A DNA stretch of 15,526 bases from Sulfidibacterium sp036244975 (GTDB lineage Bacteria > Bacteroidota > Bacteroidia > Bacteroidales > F082). Position numbers and translations under genes: made by a program. The notes beneath the pieces were generated by a model that did not search any database, was not told the origin of the DNA, and was given only the letters and a program-made list of their open reading frames with translations. Below are positions 4,980 to 12,296 of this stretch, in pieces; position 1 is the stretch's first letter; every line of letters begins with the position of its first letter. The stretch is taken from the NCBI GenBank assembly GCA_036244975.1, contig BTTE01000063.1, positions 1 through 15,526 on the forward strand, written 5' to 3'.

Positions 4980-7412
4980 CTATTTAAACCAAACTTTCGT
5001 AACCCCTGCTCCGCCAAGTTGAATGGGAGCATCGCCGAAACGTTCAATTTCTTTCTCCGATTGGAGATAGTTACGGATGATTTCCCTCAAAATACCATAA
5101 CCTTTACCATGCAGGATGTTGACCTCTTTGGCTCCAAGCAGCAAGGCATCATCAATGTATCGTGTCAGCAGTTCCATAGCTTCATCAGCCCGTTTCCCGC
5201 GTAAATCAAGTGTCAGTTCAAAGTGTGCAGCTTTCTGGTTAATGTCTTGCATAACCCCTGAATAACTATGCTTTTGAGTAAAGTGTGCCGGCTTTTTACT
5301 TGTTTTTTGAAGTTTATCCGTTGAAATTTTCAGCCGGATATCGTTGACATTCACAAGACACACATTTCCTTCTACTTCCAACAGCTCCCCTGCCACGCCA
5401 CTCTCTTTCACTACGACAAAATCTCCGGGTTTCAGCGGTTCAGCTGATAAGATTTCATCATTTTCAGCGGCAATTTCTGTTGATTTTTTCTTTTTGGGCT
5501 CCTTTTTAATTCCCGATTGAGATTTCAGCGATTTTCCCAGCTTATCCCTGTTCTTTTCCAGCTGTTGCCTCAGTTTTCGGGTCTGTTCTTTGTCAGCCTG
5601 TGCTTCTCTGATTTGCCGTATGGTATTTTCAATTTCACGGTTCGATTGCCCGATAATTTCAAACGCTTCCTCTTTGGCCTGTCGGATAATCTGCTTTTTT
5701 TCAGCTTCCAATTGCTCTGTCAGCTGTTTGTATTTTTCAATGAGTTGCGATAGTTTTTCGTCTGAAACTAAAATCTCTTTCTCTTTTTGTGCCAGGATGA
5801 TTTTGTCAGCTTCCAGTTGTTGCAGTTGTGTATCAAAACGCAGGTGTTTCCCGCCACTTTTCTTTCGGGCACGGTTGAGTACATCCTGCGGGAAACCGAT
5901 TTTCCGGGCAATCTCAAAAGCAAAGGAACTGCCGGGTTTCCCAATTCTCAACTGATACAACGGTTTTAGCGCTTCCACATCAAAAAGCATGGCCCCGTTG
6001 ACAGTTCCTTCGAGACGCTCGGCTGTTAGTTTCAGGCTGGTGTAATGCGTGGTGATAACGCCAAAGGTTTGTTTGTGTACCAGCTGTTCCAGCGCGGCTT
6101 CGGCAATAGCCGCTCCAAGCTGCGGTTCGGTGCCGGTGCCGAATTCATCAATCAAAATCAGGCTCTTGCTGTTGGCGTTTTGCAGGAAAAATTTCATGTT
6201 CAGCAAATGCGAACTATAGGTACTCAAATCATTTTCAAGAGATTGCTCGTCGCCCATGTCGATAAAAATCCGGTCGAAAATGCGAAATTCGCTGTCGGGT
6301 GAAGCCGAAACAGGTAACCCGCACTGCAACATGTATTGCAGCAGCCCCACGGTTACCAGGCAAACAGATTTCCCTCCGGCATTAGGGCCGGAAATAAGCA
6401 GCAGCCTGTTTTTCCGCTCCAGTTCCATTTCCAGCGGTACCACTGTTTTTCCGGAAGCTTTATGTGAAAGGTACAGCAACGGATGAATACCTTTTTTCAG
6501 GTGAAAATGACTTTTGGTAATCACCGGACGGATAGCTCCAATTTCTTTTGAAAACAGTGCTTTGGCACGAATAAAGTCCAGCAATCCCAGAACACGGTAG
6601 GCTTCGGCCAACAGTTCCAGATAAGGGCGCAGCCCATCAGTAAAACGGATAAGTATGCGTACAATTTCACGGCGTTCCTCACTTTCCAGCTCAAGAATTT
6701 CGTTGGAAACTTCCAGGCTGCTGACAGGTTCAATAAAAACAGTTTGTCCGGTGGCCGATTCATCATGGATAATCCCTTTCAGGGCTCTTTTGTCAGCAGC
6801 TTTCACCGGAATAACGGCCCTGCCGTTACGGATGGTGATTTCAGCATTCTCCGGCAGCCAACCCGATTTTTTTGCTTGCGAAAAAGCTTTTCGAACTTCT
6901 TGCATCACTTGCCGCTGCCTCGCTATCAGCTGCCGACGGATGACGACCAGTTTTTCCGAAGCCGTATCCCTGATCTGGCCTTTGTCGTCTATAATACGGA
7001 TGGCTTTCCCCAACAGTTCTTCAGGAATAGCCATGTCGGCTATGAGCATTTTTAGCTGCGGGTAGTCTTCGTCTTCCGTCTTTTTAAAAAAGGTAAGAAT
7101 ATTTTGAAGTGTAAACAGGGAGCTTTTCAGGTCAAACAATGCTTCCTGCAAAAGATAAGTTCCGGGGATCTTTAACCTGGCCAGCTCCGGGCGTAAATCG
7201 ATATAGTCATGTGTGGGAAAAGTTTTCCCGATTTCGAGGATTTGAATAAATTCGGTGGTTTGGAGTAACATTTTATCAATCACAGAGGGATTGGAAGAGA
7301 ATCGGATTTTGGTTACATATTCCCGTCCCATATCGCTGACGCAGGCCTCGGTGAGCAGCGTACGAATGGTATCAAAGCCGACTTTTTGTTCAAAATTATC
7401 CGGATAGATCAT
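4980..7412 (-). CDS. mutS2: Endonuclease MutS2
   Basis: 810 residues, full length for the family. The core helical/lever region spans about 1-300. The MutS-type ATPase shows Walker A GPNAGGKS (342-349), the STYSSHL signature (397-403), Walker B LILIDEFGTGTEP (418-430; Asp422, Glu423) and TTHY (454-457). A long charged coiled coil (about 525-630) and a Lys-rich linker follow, then a small beta domain (about 660-700). The Smr nuclease domain (about 730-810) has LDLRGKR (735-741) and HGKG (768-771). MutS2 acts on branched DNA and suppresses homologous recombination; bacterial homologues also act on collided or stalled ribosomes. It has no role in mismatch repair. The start MIYPDNFEQK is the usual N-terminus in this phylum. 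A TATTTTTG box (7425-7418) sits only 5 bases before the ATG, implying a very short or absent leader if used. Confidence 0.96.
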   Translation of the reverse strand: MIYPDNFEQKVGFDTIRTLLTEACVSDMGREYVTKIRFSSNPSVIDKMLLQTTEFIQILEIGKTFPTHDYIDLRPELARLKIPGTYLLQEALFDLKSSLFTLQNILTFFKKTEDEDYPQLKMLIADMAIPEELLGKAIRIIDDKGQIRDTASEKLVVIRRQLIARQRQVMQEVRKAFSQAKKSGWLPENAEITIRNGRAVIPVKAADKRALKGIIHDESATGQTVFIEPVSSLEVSNEILELESEERREIVRILIRFTDGLRPYLELLAEAYRVLGLLDFIRAKALFSKEIGAIRPVITKSHFHLKKGIHPLLYLSHKASGKTVVPLEMELERKNRLLLISGPNAGGKSVCLVTVGLLQYMLQCGLPVSASPDSEFRIFDRIFIDMGDEQSLENDLSTYSSHLLNMKFFLQNANSKSLILIDEFGTGTEPQLGAAIAEAALEQLVHKQTFGVITTHYTSLKLTAERLEGTVNGAMLFDVEALKPLYQLRIGKPGSSFAFEIARKIGFPQDVLNRARKKSGGKHLRFDTQLQQLEADKIILAQKEKEILVSDEKLSQLIEKYKQLTEQLEAEKKQIIRQAKEEAFEIIGQSNREIENTIRQIREAQADKEQTRKLRQQLEKNRDKLGKSLKSQSGIKKEPKKKKSTEIAAENDEILSAEPLKPGDFVVVKESGVAGELLEVEGNVCLVNVNDIRLKISTDKLQKTSKKPAHFTQKHSYSGVMQDINQKAAHFELTLDLRGKRADEAMELLTRYIDDALLLGAKEVNILHGKGYGILREIIRNYLQSEKEIERFGDAPIQLGGAGVTKVWFK

Positions 7413-7479
7413 CCACGCAAAAATAGGAAATTAGGACGAATGGTGGGATAGCACCGGACAGATCGTCAGGAACATCCTG

Positions 7480-7770
7480 TTAACCTTCAATTTTCATTTT
7501 TAACCTTTTTCTCTGCTCGTCGGTGAGATGCAGCCGGAGGTTCTCTTTTTTGGGAATCCGGTCAGCCTGGTGGATAGCATAGGAGATAAACTCAGATTGT
7601 TTTTTGAAGCGACGGCAAAACTGACAACCTGCCAGATGCATTTTCAGACGCAGCCGCTCGGCGCACGACAACCGGGTAAACTCACTTTTGGTAATCAACA
7701 GTGTAGCCGTATCGCAACTGAGCATAATCTTGTCCATGCCTTTCATCCATATTTTTTGCACTTTGTTCAT
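7480..7770 (-). CDS. Small zinc-finger anti-sigma-like protein (zf-HC2 type)
   Basis: 96 residues from the ATG at 7770, which overlaps the sigma-factor stop in an ATGA junction and is therefore preferred. An upstream in-frame ATG at 7794 would add 8 residues. The middle holds the zinc-binding pattern of ZAS anti-sigma factors: Cys19, then H45-x3-C49-x2-C52 within MHLAGCQFCRR. There is no transmembrane segment and no sensor domain, so it would be a soluble partner that binds the ECF sigma factor just upstream. The basic C-terminus (EQRKRLKMKIEG) has no known role. Translational coupling to the sigma gene supports a stoichiometric sigma/anti-sigma pair. mutS2 follows on the same strand after 67 bases and could be co-transcribed. 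Confidence 0.75.
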   Translation of the reverse strand: MNKVQKIWMKGMDKIMLSCDTATLLITKSEFTRLSCAERLRLKMHLAGCQFCRRFKKQSEFISYAIHQADRIPKKENLRLHLTDEQRKRLKMKIEG

Positions 7771-8348
7771 TTCAGCCATTTGTTTTCGATACATTCACGT
7801 AATTTCAGCCGGGCACGGTGCAGAATGACCCACAGATTTGACGTGCTACAACCTATTTCCTTACACACTTCGTCGGAATTAATTTCTTCCATGACTTTCA
7901 GCACAAAAACCGCCCGCCATTTTTCGGGCAGCAAAGAAAGACACAAAGCCATAATCTCTTGAAATTCATCCTGGCGTGTGGGTGCGCGTGTTTCCCGTTG
8001 CCAGTCTTTTGGAGCACGTTCTATAATCCAGTGTCCCTGCATACCGTCTTCATCCTGAAAAGGTTTGCCGAAATGGGCAGTGGCAAACTCTTTTTTAGTA
8101 CTTTTTTTTCGATAGAAATCAATGACCTTTCGTTTGAGAATCGACAACAACCAGGTAAGTTCGGTACTGTCGCCCCGAAAAGAACCCTTTGCTTTTAGTG
8201 CAGAGATAAAAGTCTCCTGGACAATATCTTCGGCGATTTCCCTGGATTGTACCCGTGACCAGGCAAAATTGTACAGATAATCGCCGTGGGCATCGACCCA
8301 AAGTTCGGGTTGAAGTTTATGTTTCGTATTGGATATCGGTTTGACCAT
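7767..8348 (-). CDS. ECF-type RNA polymerase sigma factor
   Basis: 193 residues from ATG 8348; the frame extends upstream to a TTG at 8378, but the ATG fits the usual start. Region 2 (about 17-85) includes the core-binding and -10-recognition segment FAWSRVQSREIAEDIVQETF and WLLSILKRKVIDFYR. Region 4 (about 127-185) includes LPEKWRAVFVLKVMEEIN and the helix-turn-helix VCKEIGCSTSNLWVILHRAR that reads -35 elements. The acidic linker between them is longer than in many ECFs (about 85-125, with QDEDGMQGHWIIE), a form seen in Bacteroidota sigma factors paired with small zinc-finger proteins. It is coupled to such a partner by ATGA overlap. The stimulus and regulon cannot be told from the sequence. 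It is divergent from pyrG. Confidence 0.88.
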   Translation of the reverse strand: MVKPISNTKHKLQPELWVDAHGDYLYNFAWSRVQSREIAEDIVQETFISALKAKGSFRGDSTELTWLLSILKRKVIDFYRKKSTKKEFATAHFGKPFQDEDGMQGHWIIERAPKDWQRETRAPTRQDEFQEIMALCLSLLPEKWRAVFVLKVMEEINSDEVCKEIGCSTSNLWVILHRARLKLRECIENKWLK

Positions 8349-8428
8349 AACGGGAATAAAAGTATAAAAAAATCGCAAGGTCTCCGGTTAATAAATTTTG
8401 GAAAAACACCTGAAACAGTTTCGGAATC

Positions 8429-8460
8429 TTTGGTAAAAAAATTGTTTCTTTGTATCTTTA
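8429..8460 (+). promoter_or_regulatory. Bacteroidota-type promoter of pyrG
   Basis: TTTG (8429-8432) and TATCTTTA (8453-8460) are separated by 20 bases; the second differs from TAnnTTTG only at the last base. The pyrG ATG lies 20 bases downstream, which supports choosing 8481 as the start. Confidence 0.6.
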
Positions 8461-8480
8461 AAAATCAGCACTGCTTCGTC

Positions 8481-10103
8481 ATGGATAAAAACGTTAAATA
8501 TATCTTCGTTACCGGAGGTGTTTCTTCCTCATTGGGTAAAGGAATTATTTCGTCTTCTCTCGCTAAACTTTTACAGGCACGGGGGTTCTCGGTAACCATT
8601 CAGAAGCTTGACCCATACATCAATATCGATCCGGGAACACTCAATCCGTACGAGCATGGTGAATGTTACGTTACAGACGATGGTGCTGAAACGGATTTGG
8701 ATTTGGGACATTACGAGCGTTTTTCGAATACACCCACCTCGCAGGCAAACAATGTTACCACCGGCCGCATTTATCAAAATGTTATCAACAAAGAACGCCG
8801 GGGCGAGTATCTTGGCACCACGGTTCAGGTGGTTCCGCACATCACCGACGAAATAAAACGCAGCGTACGCCTGCTGGGGAAAACCGGGAAATATGATTTT
8901 GTCATCACTGAGATTGGCGGAACAGTAGGTGATATTGAATCATTTCCATTTATTGAAACAGTACGGCAAATGAAGTGGGAACTTGGAAACCGCTGTGTGG
9001 TCATTCATCTTACACTGGTGCCTTACCTGCGTGCTGCCGGTGAGCTGAAATCCAAGCCCACTCAACATTCCGTAAAAAAATTACTGGAGCAGGGGGTTCA
9101 GCCGGATATTATTGTATGCCGTACCGAGCGTCCCCTTCACGAGGGCATCAAAAATAAAATTGCCCAGTTTTGTAACGTTGTACCCACTTCTGTGATTGAG
9201 TCGCTCGATGCCGAAAGCATTTATGATGTTCCGCTAATGATGCGGGATGAAAAACTCGATGTCGAAGTATTGGAAAAAACCGGTACGGCGATTCCTGAAA
9301 AACTGGATCTGGCCAACTGGGAACGTTTTCTGAACAACCTGAAGCATCCCAAATATGAAGTAAATATAGGTCTTATTGGGAAATATATCGAACTGAAAGA
9401 TGCGTATAAGTCTATCAATGAGGCTTTTGTACACGGGGGCGCCATGAACCAGGCAAAAGTTAATATTCGCAGTGTGCAGTCGGAAAACATCACGGCAGAA
9501 AATGTGGACGAACTGCTCAAGGGATTGGATGGTATTCTCGTGGCGCCGGGCTTTGGCACTCGTGGTATCGATGGTAAGATTGAAGCCATTCGTTATGCCC
9601 GTGAAAAGAAAATCCCGTTTTTGGGTATTTGTCTTGGTATGCAATGCGCAGCTGTTGAATTTTCACGAAACGTTTTAGACCTGAAAGGTGCACATTCCAC
9701 CGAAATAAATCCGGATACACCATATCCTGTCATCGACCTGATGGAAACACAGAAGAAAGTGAAAAATATGGGCGGAACCATGCGGCTTGGCGCATACAAT
9801 TGCAAACTGGACCCCGAATCAAGGAGCTATGCGGCTTACGGCTTGGAAGACATCCGCGAACGCCACCGCCACCGTTACGAATTCAACAATGAATACCGGA
9901 AAGTTTTTGAAGAAAACGGTGTGCGCCTTGCCGGGATTAATCCAGAAGAAGACCTCGTGGAAATCATTGAAATCAAAGACCATCCCTGGTTTGTGGGTGT
10001 ACAGTTTCATCCGGAATACCGTAGCACGGTGAAACAGCCGCATCCGCTTTTTGTGAATTTTGTGAAAGCAGCACTTGAGCATAAGGGAGGCGCAAAACGT
10101 TAA
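8481..10103 (+). CDS. pyrG: CTP synthase (glutamine hydrolysing)
   Basis: 540 residues, normal length. It catalyses ATP-dependent amination of UTP to CTP using ammonia from glutamine, the last step of de novo CTP synthesis. The N-terminal synthetase domain (1-~270) opens with YIFVTGGVSSSLGKG containing the P-loop, then KLDPYINIDPGT and EIGGTVGDIES. The C-terminal class I glutamine amidotransferase domain (~290-535) has PGFGTRG, the nucleophile Cys384 in GICLGMQ, and the His510/Glu512 pair in VQFHPEY. All key residues are present. The frame is open upstream to 8286, but that part overlaps the sigma gene and its promoter; ATG 8481 gives the family N-terminus MDKNVKYIFVTGG. It is convergent with the thioredoxin pair, with only 4 bases between the stops. 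Confidence 0.98.
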   Translation: MDKNVKYIFVTGGVSSSLGKGIISSSLAKLLQARGFSVTIQKLDPYINIDPGTLNPYEHGECYVTDDGAETDLDLGHYERFSNTPTSQANNVTTGRIYQNVINKERRGEYLGTTVQVVPHITDEIKRSVRLLGKTGKYDFVITEIGGTVGDIESFPFIETVRQMKWELGNRCVVIHLTLVPYLRAAGELKSKPTQHSVKKLLEQGVQPDIIVCRTERPLHEGIKNKIAQFCNVVPTSVIESLDAESIYDVPLMMRDEKLDVEVLEKTGTAIPEKLDLANWERFLNNLKHPKYEVNIGLIGKYIELKDAYKSINEAFVHGGAMNQAKVNIRSVQSENITAENVDELLKGLDGILVAPGFGTRGIDGKIEAIRYAREKKIPFLGICLGMQCAAVEFSRNVLDLKGAHSTEINPDTPYPVIDLMETQKKVKNMGGTMRLGAYNCKLDPESRSYAAYGLEDIRERHRHRYEFNNEYRKVFEENGVRLAGINPEEDLVEIIEIKDHPWFVGVQFHPEYRSTVKQPHPLFVNFVKAALEHKGGAKR

Positions 10104-10107
10104 GATT

Positions 10108-10536
10108 TCAATCTTTTAAAGCTTCTTTTAGCGCTTTCGTTAAAACGGATTTGGTTTTCACCCCGACAAACTTCTTGACGATTTTGCCATTTTTAAAAAC
10201 CAAAATAGTAGGGATATTACGGATACCCAAATCGGCAGCAATCTGCTGGTTGTTCTGGACATCCAGTTTGCAAATTTTGGCCTCGCCACTGATTTCTTCG
10301 GCAATTTCGCTCACCACAGGCCCCTGAATTTTACAAGGCGTACACCAGGCAGCCCAAAAGTCCACCAGACTGACGCCTTTGGCAATTTGCTTTTTAAAAG
10401 TAGCATCAGTAAGAATGACCAGGTTTTCGCTTTCCGGTTTCCCCGAAACAGCAGCCATCATTTTGTAACGGCGGTAGAAAGATAATACGAGGATAATAAA
10501 AAGAACTCCGAAAATAATCCAGAGATAAATGTTCAT
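10108..10536 (-). CDS. Membrane-anchored thioredoxin
   Basis: 142 residues. An N-terminal hydrophobic helix (about 3-20, IYLWIIFGVLFIILVLSF) followed by YRRYK acts as a membrane anchor. A thioredoxin fold spans about 38-140, with the redox motif WCTPC (64-68) and the cis-Pro in RNIPT (Pro109). The standard thioredoxin motif is WCGPC; the Gly-to-Thr change is seen in many thioredoxin-like proteins. By the positive-inside rule the basic residues after the helix suggest that the domain stays cytoplasmic, but an outward orientation cannot be excluded. The ATG overlaps the stop of the upstream thioredoxin-like gene (ATGA), so the two form an operon. Likely a thiol-disulfide oxidoreductase; partners unknown. 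Confidence 0.88.
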   Translation of the reverse strand: MNIYLWIIFGVLFIILVLSFYRRYKMMAAVSGKPESENLVILTDATFKKQIAKGVSLVDFWAAWCTPCKIQGPVVSEIAEEISGEAKICKLDVQNNQQIAADLGIRNIPTILVFKNGKIVKKFVGVKTKSVLTKALKEALKD

Positions 10537-10856
10537 TGAAGTTGTCTTTTAATTTGGTTAATTAAATAGCTTTCGCTTTGAATACCCGGCATTTGAGAGG
10601 TAATCTTCCCCTCTTTCATTAAAAGGAGAAAAGGAATATTACGAACACCGAAACGGTCGGCAAGCAGACGGTTATCACTCACATTAATTTTGCCAATCCT
10701 GAGCTTGTCGCCGAAAAGCCCGGACAATTTTGCATACACTTTATCCTGCGCAATGCAGGCCGTACACCATTCTGCCCAAAAATCTACCAGCCACAAGCCG
10801 GAGTTTAACCGGATTTCCCAGTTAACAAAATTGATATTTACAAAACCTTTCTTCAT
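10533..10856 (-). CDS. Thioredoxin-like protein with a WCTAC motif
   Basis: 107 residues from ATG 10856, the standard size of a soluble thioredoxin. The fold is visible as VDFWAEWCTAC (active site Cys31 and Cys34), KINVSDN, and RNIPFLLLMKEG with cis-Pro75. The usual Pro before the second active-site Cys is replaced by Ala, a change that generally alters redox potential, so it may act as an oxidase/isomerase-like partner rather than a general reductase. Longer starts exist (ATG 10883, GTG 10937), but a full promoter (TTTG, 21 bases, TATCTTTG) lies at 10895-10863 between them and ATG 10856, so 10856 is chosen. It overlaps the membrane-anchored thioredoxin gene by 4 bases; the two may form a redox relay. 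Confidence 0.82.
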   Translation of the reverse strand: MKKGFVNINFVNWEIRLNSGLWLVDFWAEWCTACIAQDKVYAKLSGLFGDKLRIGKINVSDNRLLADRFGVRNIPFLLLMKEGKITSQMPGIQSESYLINQIKRQLQ

Positions 10857-10862
10857 GGCCGG

Positions 10863-10895
10863 CAAAGATAGAGGTTTTTCCATGTTTACCACAAA
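10863..10895 (-). promoter_or_regulatory. Bacteroidota-type promoter of the thioredoxin operon
   Basis: On the minus strand TTTG (10895-10892) is followed after 21 bases by TATCTTTG (10870-10863), an exact -7 box. The ATG at 10856 follows 6 bases later, implying a nearly leaderless mRNA. The site excludes the two longer start candidates of the downstream gene. Confidence 0.6.
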
Positions 10896-11234
10896 GGATT
10901 TGGCATATTTACCGCAAAGGCCGCGAAGGATTTTCACAAAGGGACGCGAAGAGATGTATCTATTTTCATTCGGTAAACCTATATAATACTACGATGAATT
11001 TTTCGACTTTTCAGGTTTTTCCCAACCTGAAAAGACACTGGTTTACAACGCAGATGCCCGGCAAGCAGCCGAATAGGGCCGCAAAATAAAAATGTTAAAT
11101 TTTCAATAAATTTTGTTTTTATGTTTTTTTTTCTTTCCTTTGCTTTGTAAAAGAATCAACAAGGCCCTTATCCTCCCTGCTGATTATGATGAAACCAAAT
11201 GCTATAAATAGCAGAAAACCTTAAAAATTCTAAA
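10896..11234. other. Gene-free spacer between the thioredoxin operon and the LytTR gene
   Basis: No credible ORF, tRNA or rRNA is seen. It holds a perfect 11-bp-stem hairpin (11007-11034) and then a very T-rich stretch (about 11098-11145) that probably contains the LytTR gene promoter, although no exact TAnnTTTG box is present. A 12-codon mini-ORF (11186-11224) directly precedes the LytTR gene and is probably not meaningful. Confidence 0.5.
11007..11034. repeat. Perfect inverted repeat (11-bp stem, 6-base loop)
   Basis: CTTTTCAGGTT (11007-11017) pairs exactly with AACCTGAAAAG (11024-11034) around the loop TTTCCC. No T-run follows on either strand, so it is not a clear intrinsic terminator. 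It may be an operator, an RNA hairpin or a boundary repeat. Confidence 0.6.
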
Positions 11235-11657
11235 ATGGATCACAAACATGCTGTATTTAAAACCGGAAGAAACGAGCTGACGAAAGTTCTCATTAACGAA
11301 ATAATATACTTTAAAGCAGACGGAGATTATACCCACATAAAAACTTACACAGGCGAAACGCTTACTATTTGTAAAAACCTGAAAAATACGTTGGCAGATG
11401 TTGATTCGGATTTATTTGTCAGAATAAACCGAAGTGTGGTTGTGAACCATTTATTTATAACCAGGGTTAAAACAGGAACGGAACCTCTGGTGCAACTGAA
11501 CCATAGTGTGGTGTTCAGGCCTTCTAAAAAATACCAAAACGACCTGAAACAGATTTTCGTTCATACAATGAACAGGGCATCTCATACAGTGAAAGGGGGT
11601 GTTTCACACATTTACAGCGGCCGTTCACACAATAAGCAAAAACCGGAGGAAATGTAA
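11235..11657 (+). CDS. Orphan LytTR-family DNA-binding regulator
   Basis: 140 residues. Residues about 8-108 form a LytTR DNA-binding domain, with the start of the fold at LINEIIYFKADGDYTHIKTY and the family hallmark RINRSVVVNHLFITRV (64-79). There is no receiver domain, no membrane segment and no other sensor; the last 30 residues (from MNRASHTVKGG) are polar and probably disordered. LytTR proteins bind pairs of short direct repeats and are well known as activators of bacteriocin, competence and quorum loci in Firmicutes (ComE, BlpR, PlnC types). Here it lies directly upstream of two double-glycine peptide genes on the same strand, which makes it the candidate local regulator. What controls its activity is not visible, and no histidine kinase is in the window. 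Confidence 0.88.
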   Translation: MDHKHAVFKTGRNELTKVLINEIIYFKADGDYTHIKTYTGETLTICKNLKNTLADVDSDLFVRINRSVVVNHLFITRVKTGTEPLVQLNHSVVFRPSKKYQNDLKQIFVHTMNRASHTVKGGVSHIYSGRSHNKQKPEEM

Positions 11658-11670
11658 AGGAAATACATTA

Positions 11671-11678
11671 TACATTTG
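11671..11678 (+). promoter_or_regulatory. Candidate -7 box upstream of the peptide operon
   Basis: TACATTTG is an exact TAnnTTTG match, 147 bases before the first peptide ATG; no good -33 box is seen. A second, weaker candidate is TAACTTTT at 11804-11811, 14 bases before that ATG, downstream of the direct repeats at 11721-11760. The latter arrangement would suit an activator-dependent promoter. Confidence 0.35.
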
Positions 11679-11720
11679 TAGCGAATAGATGTTCGGACAA
11701 ATATTCAAAGAAGAACGGAC

Positions 11721-11760
11721 AACCGGAACCCGTTGCGCAACAAGAACCGGAAGTCCGTTG
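11721..11760 (+). promoter_or_regulatory. Direct-repeat pair, candidate LytTR operator
   Basis: AACCGGAACCCGTTG (11721-11735) is repeated as AACCGGAAGTCCGTTG (11745-11760), 24-25 bases apart and on the same DNA face if the helix is slightly overwound. A perfect palindrome GTTGCGCAAC (11732-11741) lies between. LytTR regulators typically bind two direct repeats upstream of bacteriocin-type promoters; assigning this pair to the adjacent LytTR protein is inference. Confidence 0.4.
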
Positions 11761-11825
11761 AAGTAGTCGGCTGTTTAAGCCGGCGCAAAATTAATCAATT
11801 TATTAACTTTTTAAATTTTTGCGTT

Positions 11826-12011
11826 ATGAAAAAATTAGAATTGGGACGGTATGGCGTTCTTGAAATGGACGGCTTGGAAATTAAAAAAATTGATGGAGGT
11901 ATTTCGTTTTATCAAAATGGTACAATGATTGACAAAGATGGAACTAACGAGCTTTTTGATACGGTTGTCTCTTTTGTTGAAGGTTTTTTTCATGGATTAT
12001 TTAAAAAATAA
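11826..12011 (+). CDS. Double-glycine-leader peptide A (putative two-peptide bacteriocin component)
   Basis: 61 residues. The leader is residues 1-25, ending in VLEMDGLEIKKIDGG, with hydrophobic positions at -4 (Ile), -7 (Ile) and -12 (Met), Glu at -8, and Gly-Gly at -2/-1. This is the consensus read by C39 peptidase domains. The predicted core is 36 residues, starting ISFYQNG and ending VVSFVEGFFHGLFKK. The C-terminal part would be an amphipathic helix and holds a GxxxG motif (G53-G57), the helix-pairing motif typical of class IIb two-peptide bacteriocins. The frame is open upstream to 11733, but ATG 11826 gives a canonical leader. Peptide B starts 9 bases downstream. No homologue can be named by eye, so the bacteriocin role is inferred from leader, core and exporter context. 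Confidence 0.8.
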   Translation: MKKLELGRYGVLEMDGLEIKKIDGGISFYQNGTMIDKDGTNELFDTVVSFVEGFFHGLFKK

Positions 12012-12020
12012 AAAATTATT

Positions 12021-12200
12021 ATGAAAACATTAGATTTAGAAGCCCTTAATGTTAAGGAGCTTGACCCTGTAAAATTAGCGACAGTAAACGGAGGGTTTAA
12101 TCAAAGTGCTTATAACGCAGGAGAAAAAGTTGGCGAGTTTGTACATAAGTGTGTAGTTGATTTTTTCGCTGTTAAAAGTTTTTGGGAGCTGTTTGCGTAA
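12021..12200 (+). CDS. Double-glycine-leader peptide B (putative two-peptide bacteriocin component)
   Basis: 59 residues. The leader is again exactly 25 residues, starting MKTLDLEALNVKELD and ending PVKLATVNGG, with Leu at -7, Val at -4 and Gly-Gly at the cut site. The 34-residue core starts FNQSAYNAGEKVGEFV and ends VKSFWELFA. It contains GEKVG (34-38), a GxxxG motif, a hydrophobic aromatic C-terminal helix and one Cys (Cys44), so no internal disulfide is possible. It differs from peptide A in sequence but matches it in size, leader length and GxxxG, as expected for the two halves of a class IIb bacteriocin. An exact 20-bp hairpin follows the stop. A pheromone or signalling role remains possible. 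Confidence 0.8.
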   Translation: MKTLDLEALNVKELDPVKLATVNGGFNQSAYNAGEKVGEFVHKCVVDFFAVKSFWELFA

Positions 12201-12228
12201 GTGGTTTAGCTCTCGTTAAAGTGGAAGT

Positions 12229-12281
12229 AAAATAGCTGTTTCATATTTAATCTTATTGACGAAATATGAAACAGCTATTTT
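12229..12281 (+). terminator. Strong hairpin between peptide genes and downstream export genes
   Basis: AAAATAGCTGTTTCATATTT (12229-12248) and AAATATGAAACAGCTATTTT (12262-12281) form a perfect 20-bp stem around a 13-base loop. The right arm ends in ATTTT, giving a short U-run inside the stem base. Because of its symmetry it could act on either strand. The place, after two peptide genes and 15 bases before the CPBP gene, suggests partial termination or 3'-end protection of the peptide mRNA, giving much more peptide than exporter transcript. Confidence 0.7.
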
Positions 12282-12296
12282 AAATTATTAGAATAA

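Noticed and set aside
5517..7065. Several plus-strand frames of 60-136 codons opposite mutS2
   Set aside because: Composition is biased as expected for the antisense of a coding gene, there are no domain features, and mutS2 is complete.
8286..8480. 65-codon N-terminal extension of pyrG
   Set aside because: It overlaps the divergent sigma gene and the pyrG promoter, and is absent from the CTP synthase family.
11007..11034. Hairpin as an intrinsic terminator of a flanking gene
   Set aside because: No T-run follows on either strand, and neither neighbouring gene ends next to it.
11733..11825. 31-codon N-terminal extension of peptide A
   Set aside because: It would bury the double-glycine leader in an unusual long prefix and overlaps the candidate operator; ATG 11826 gives a 25-residue leader equal to that of peptide B.
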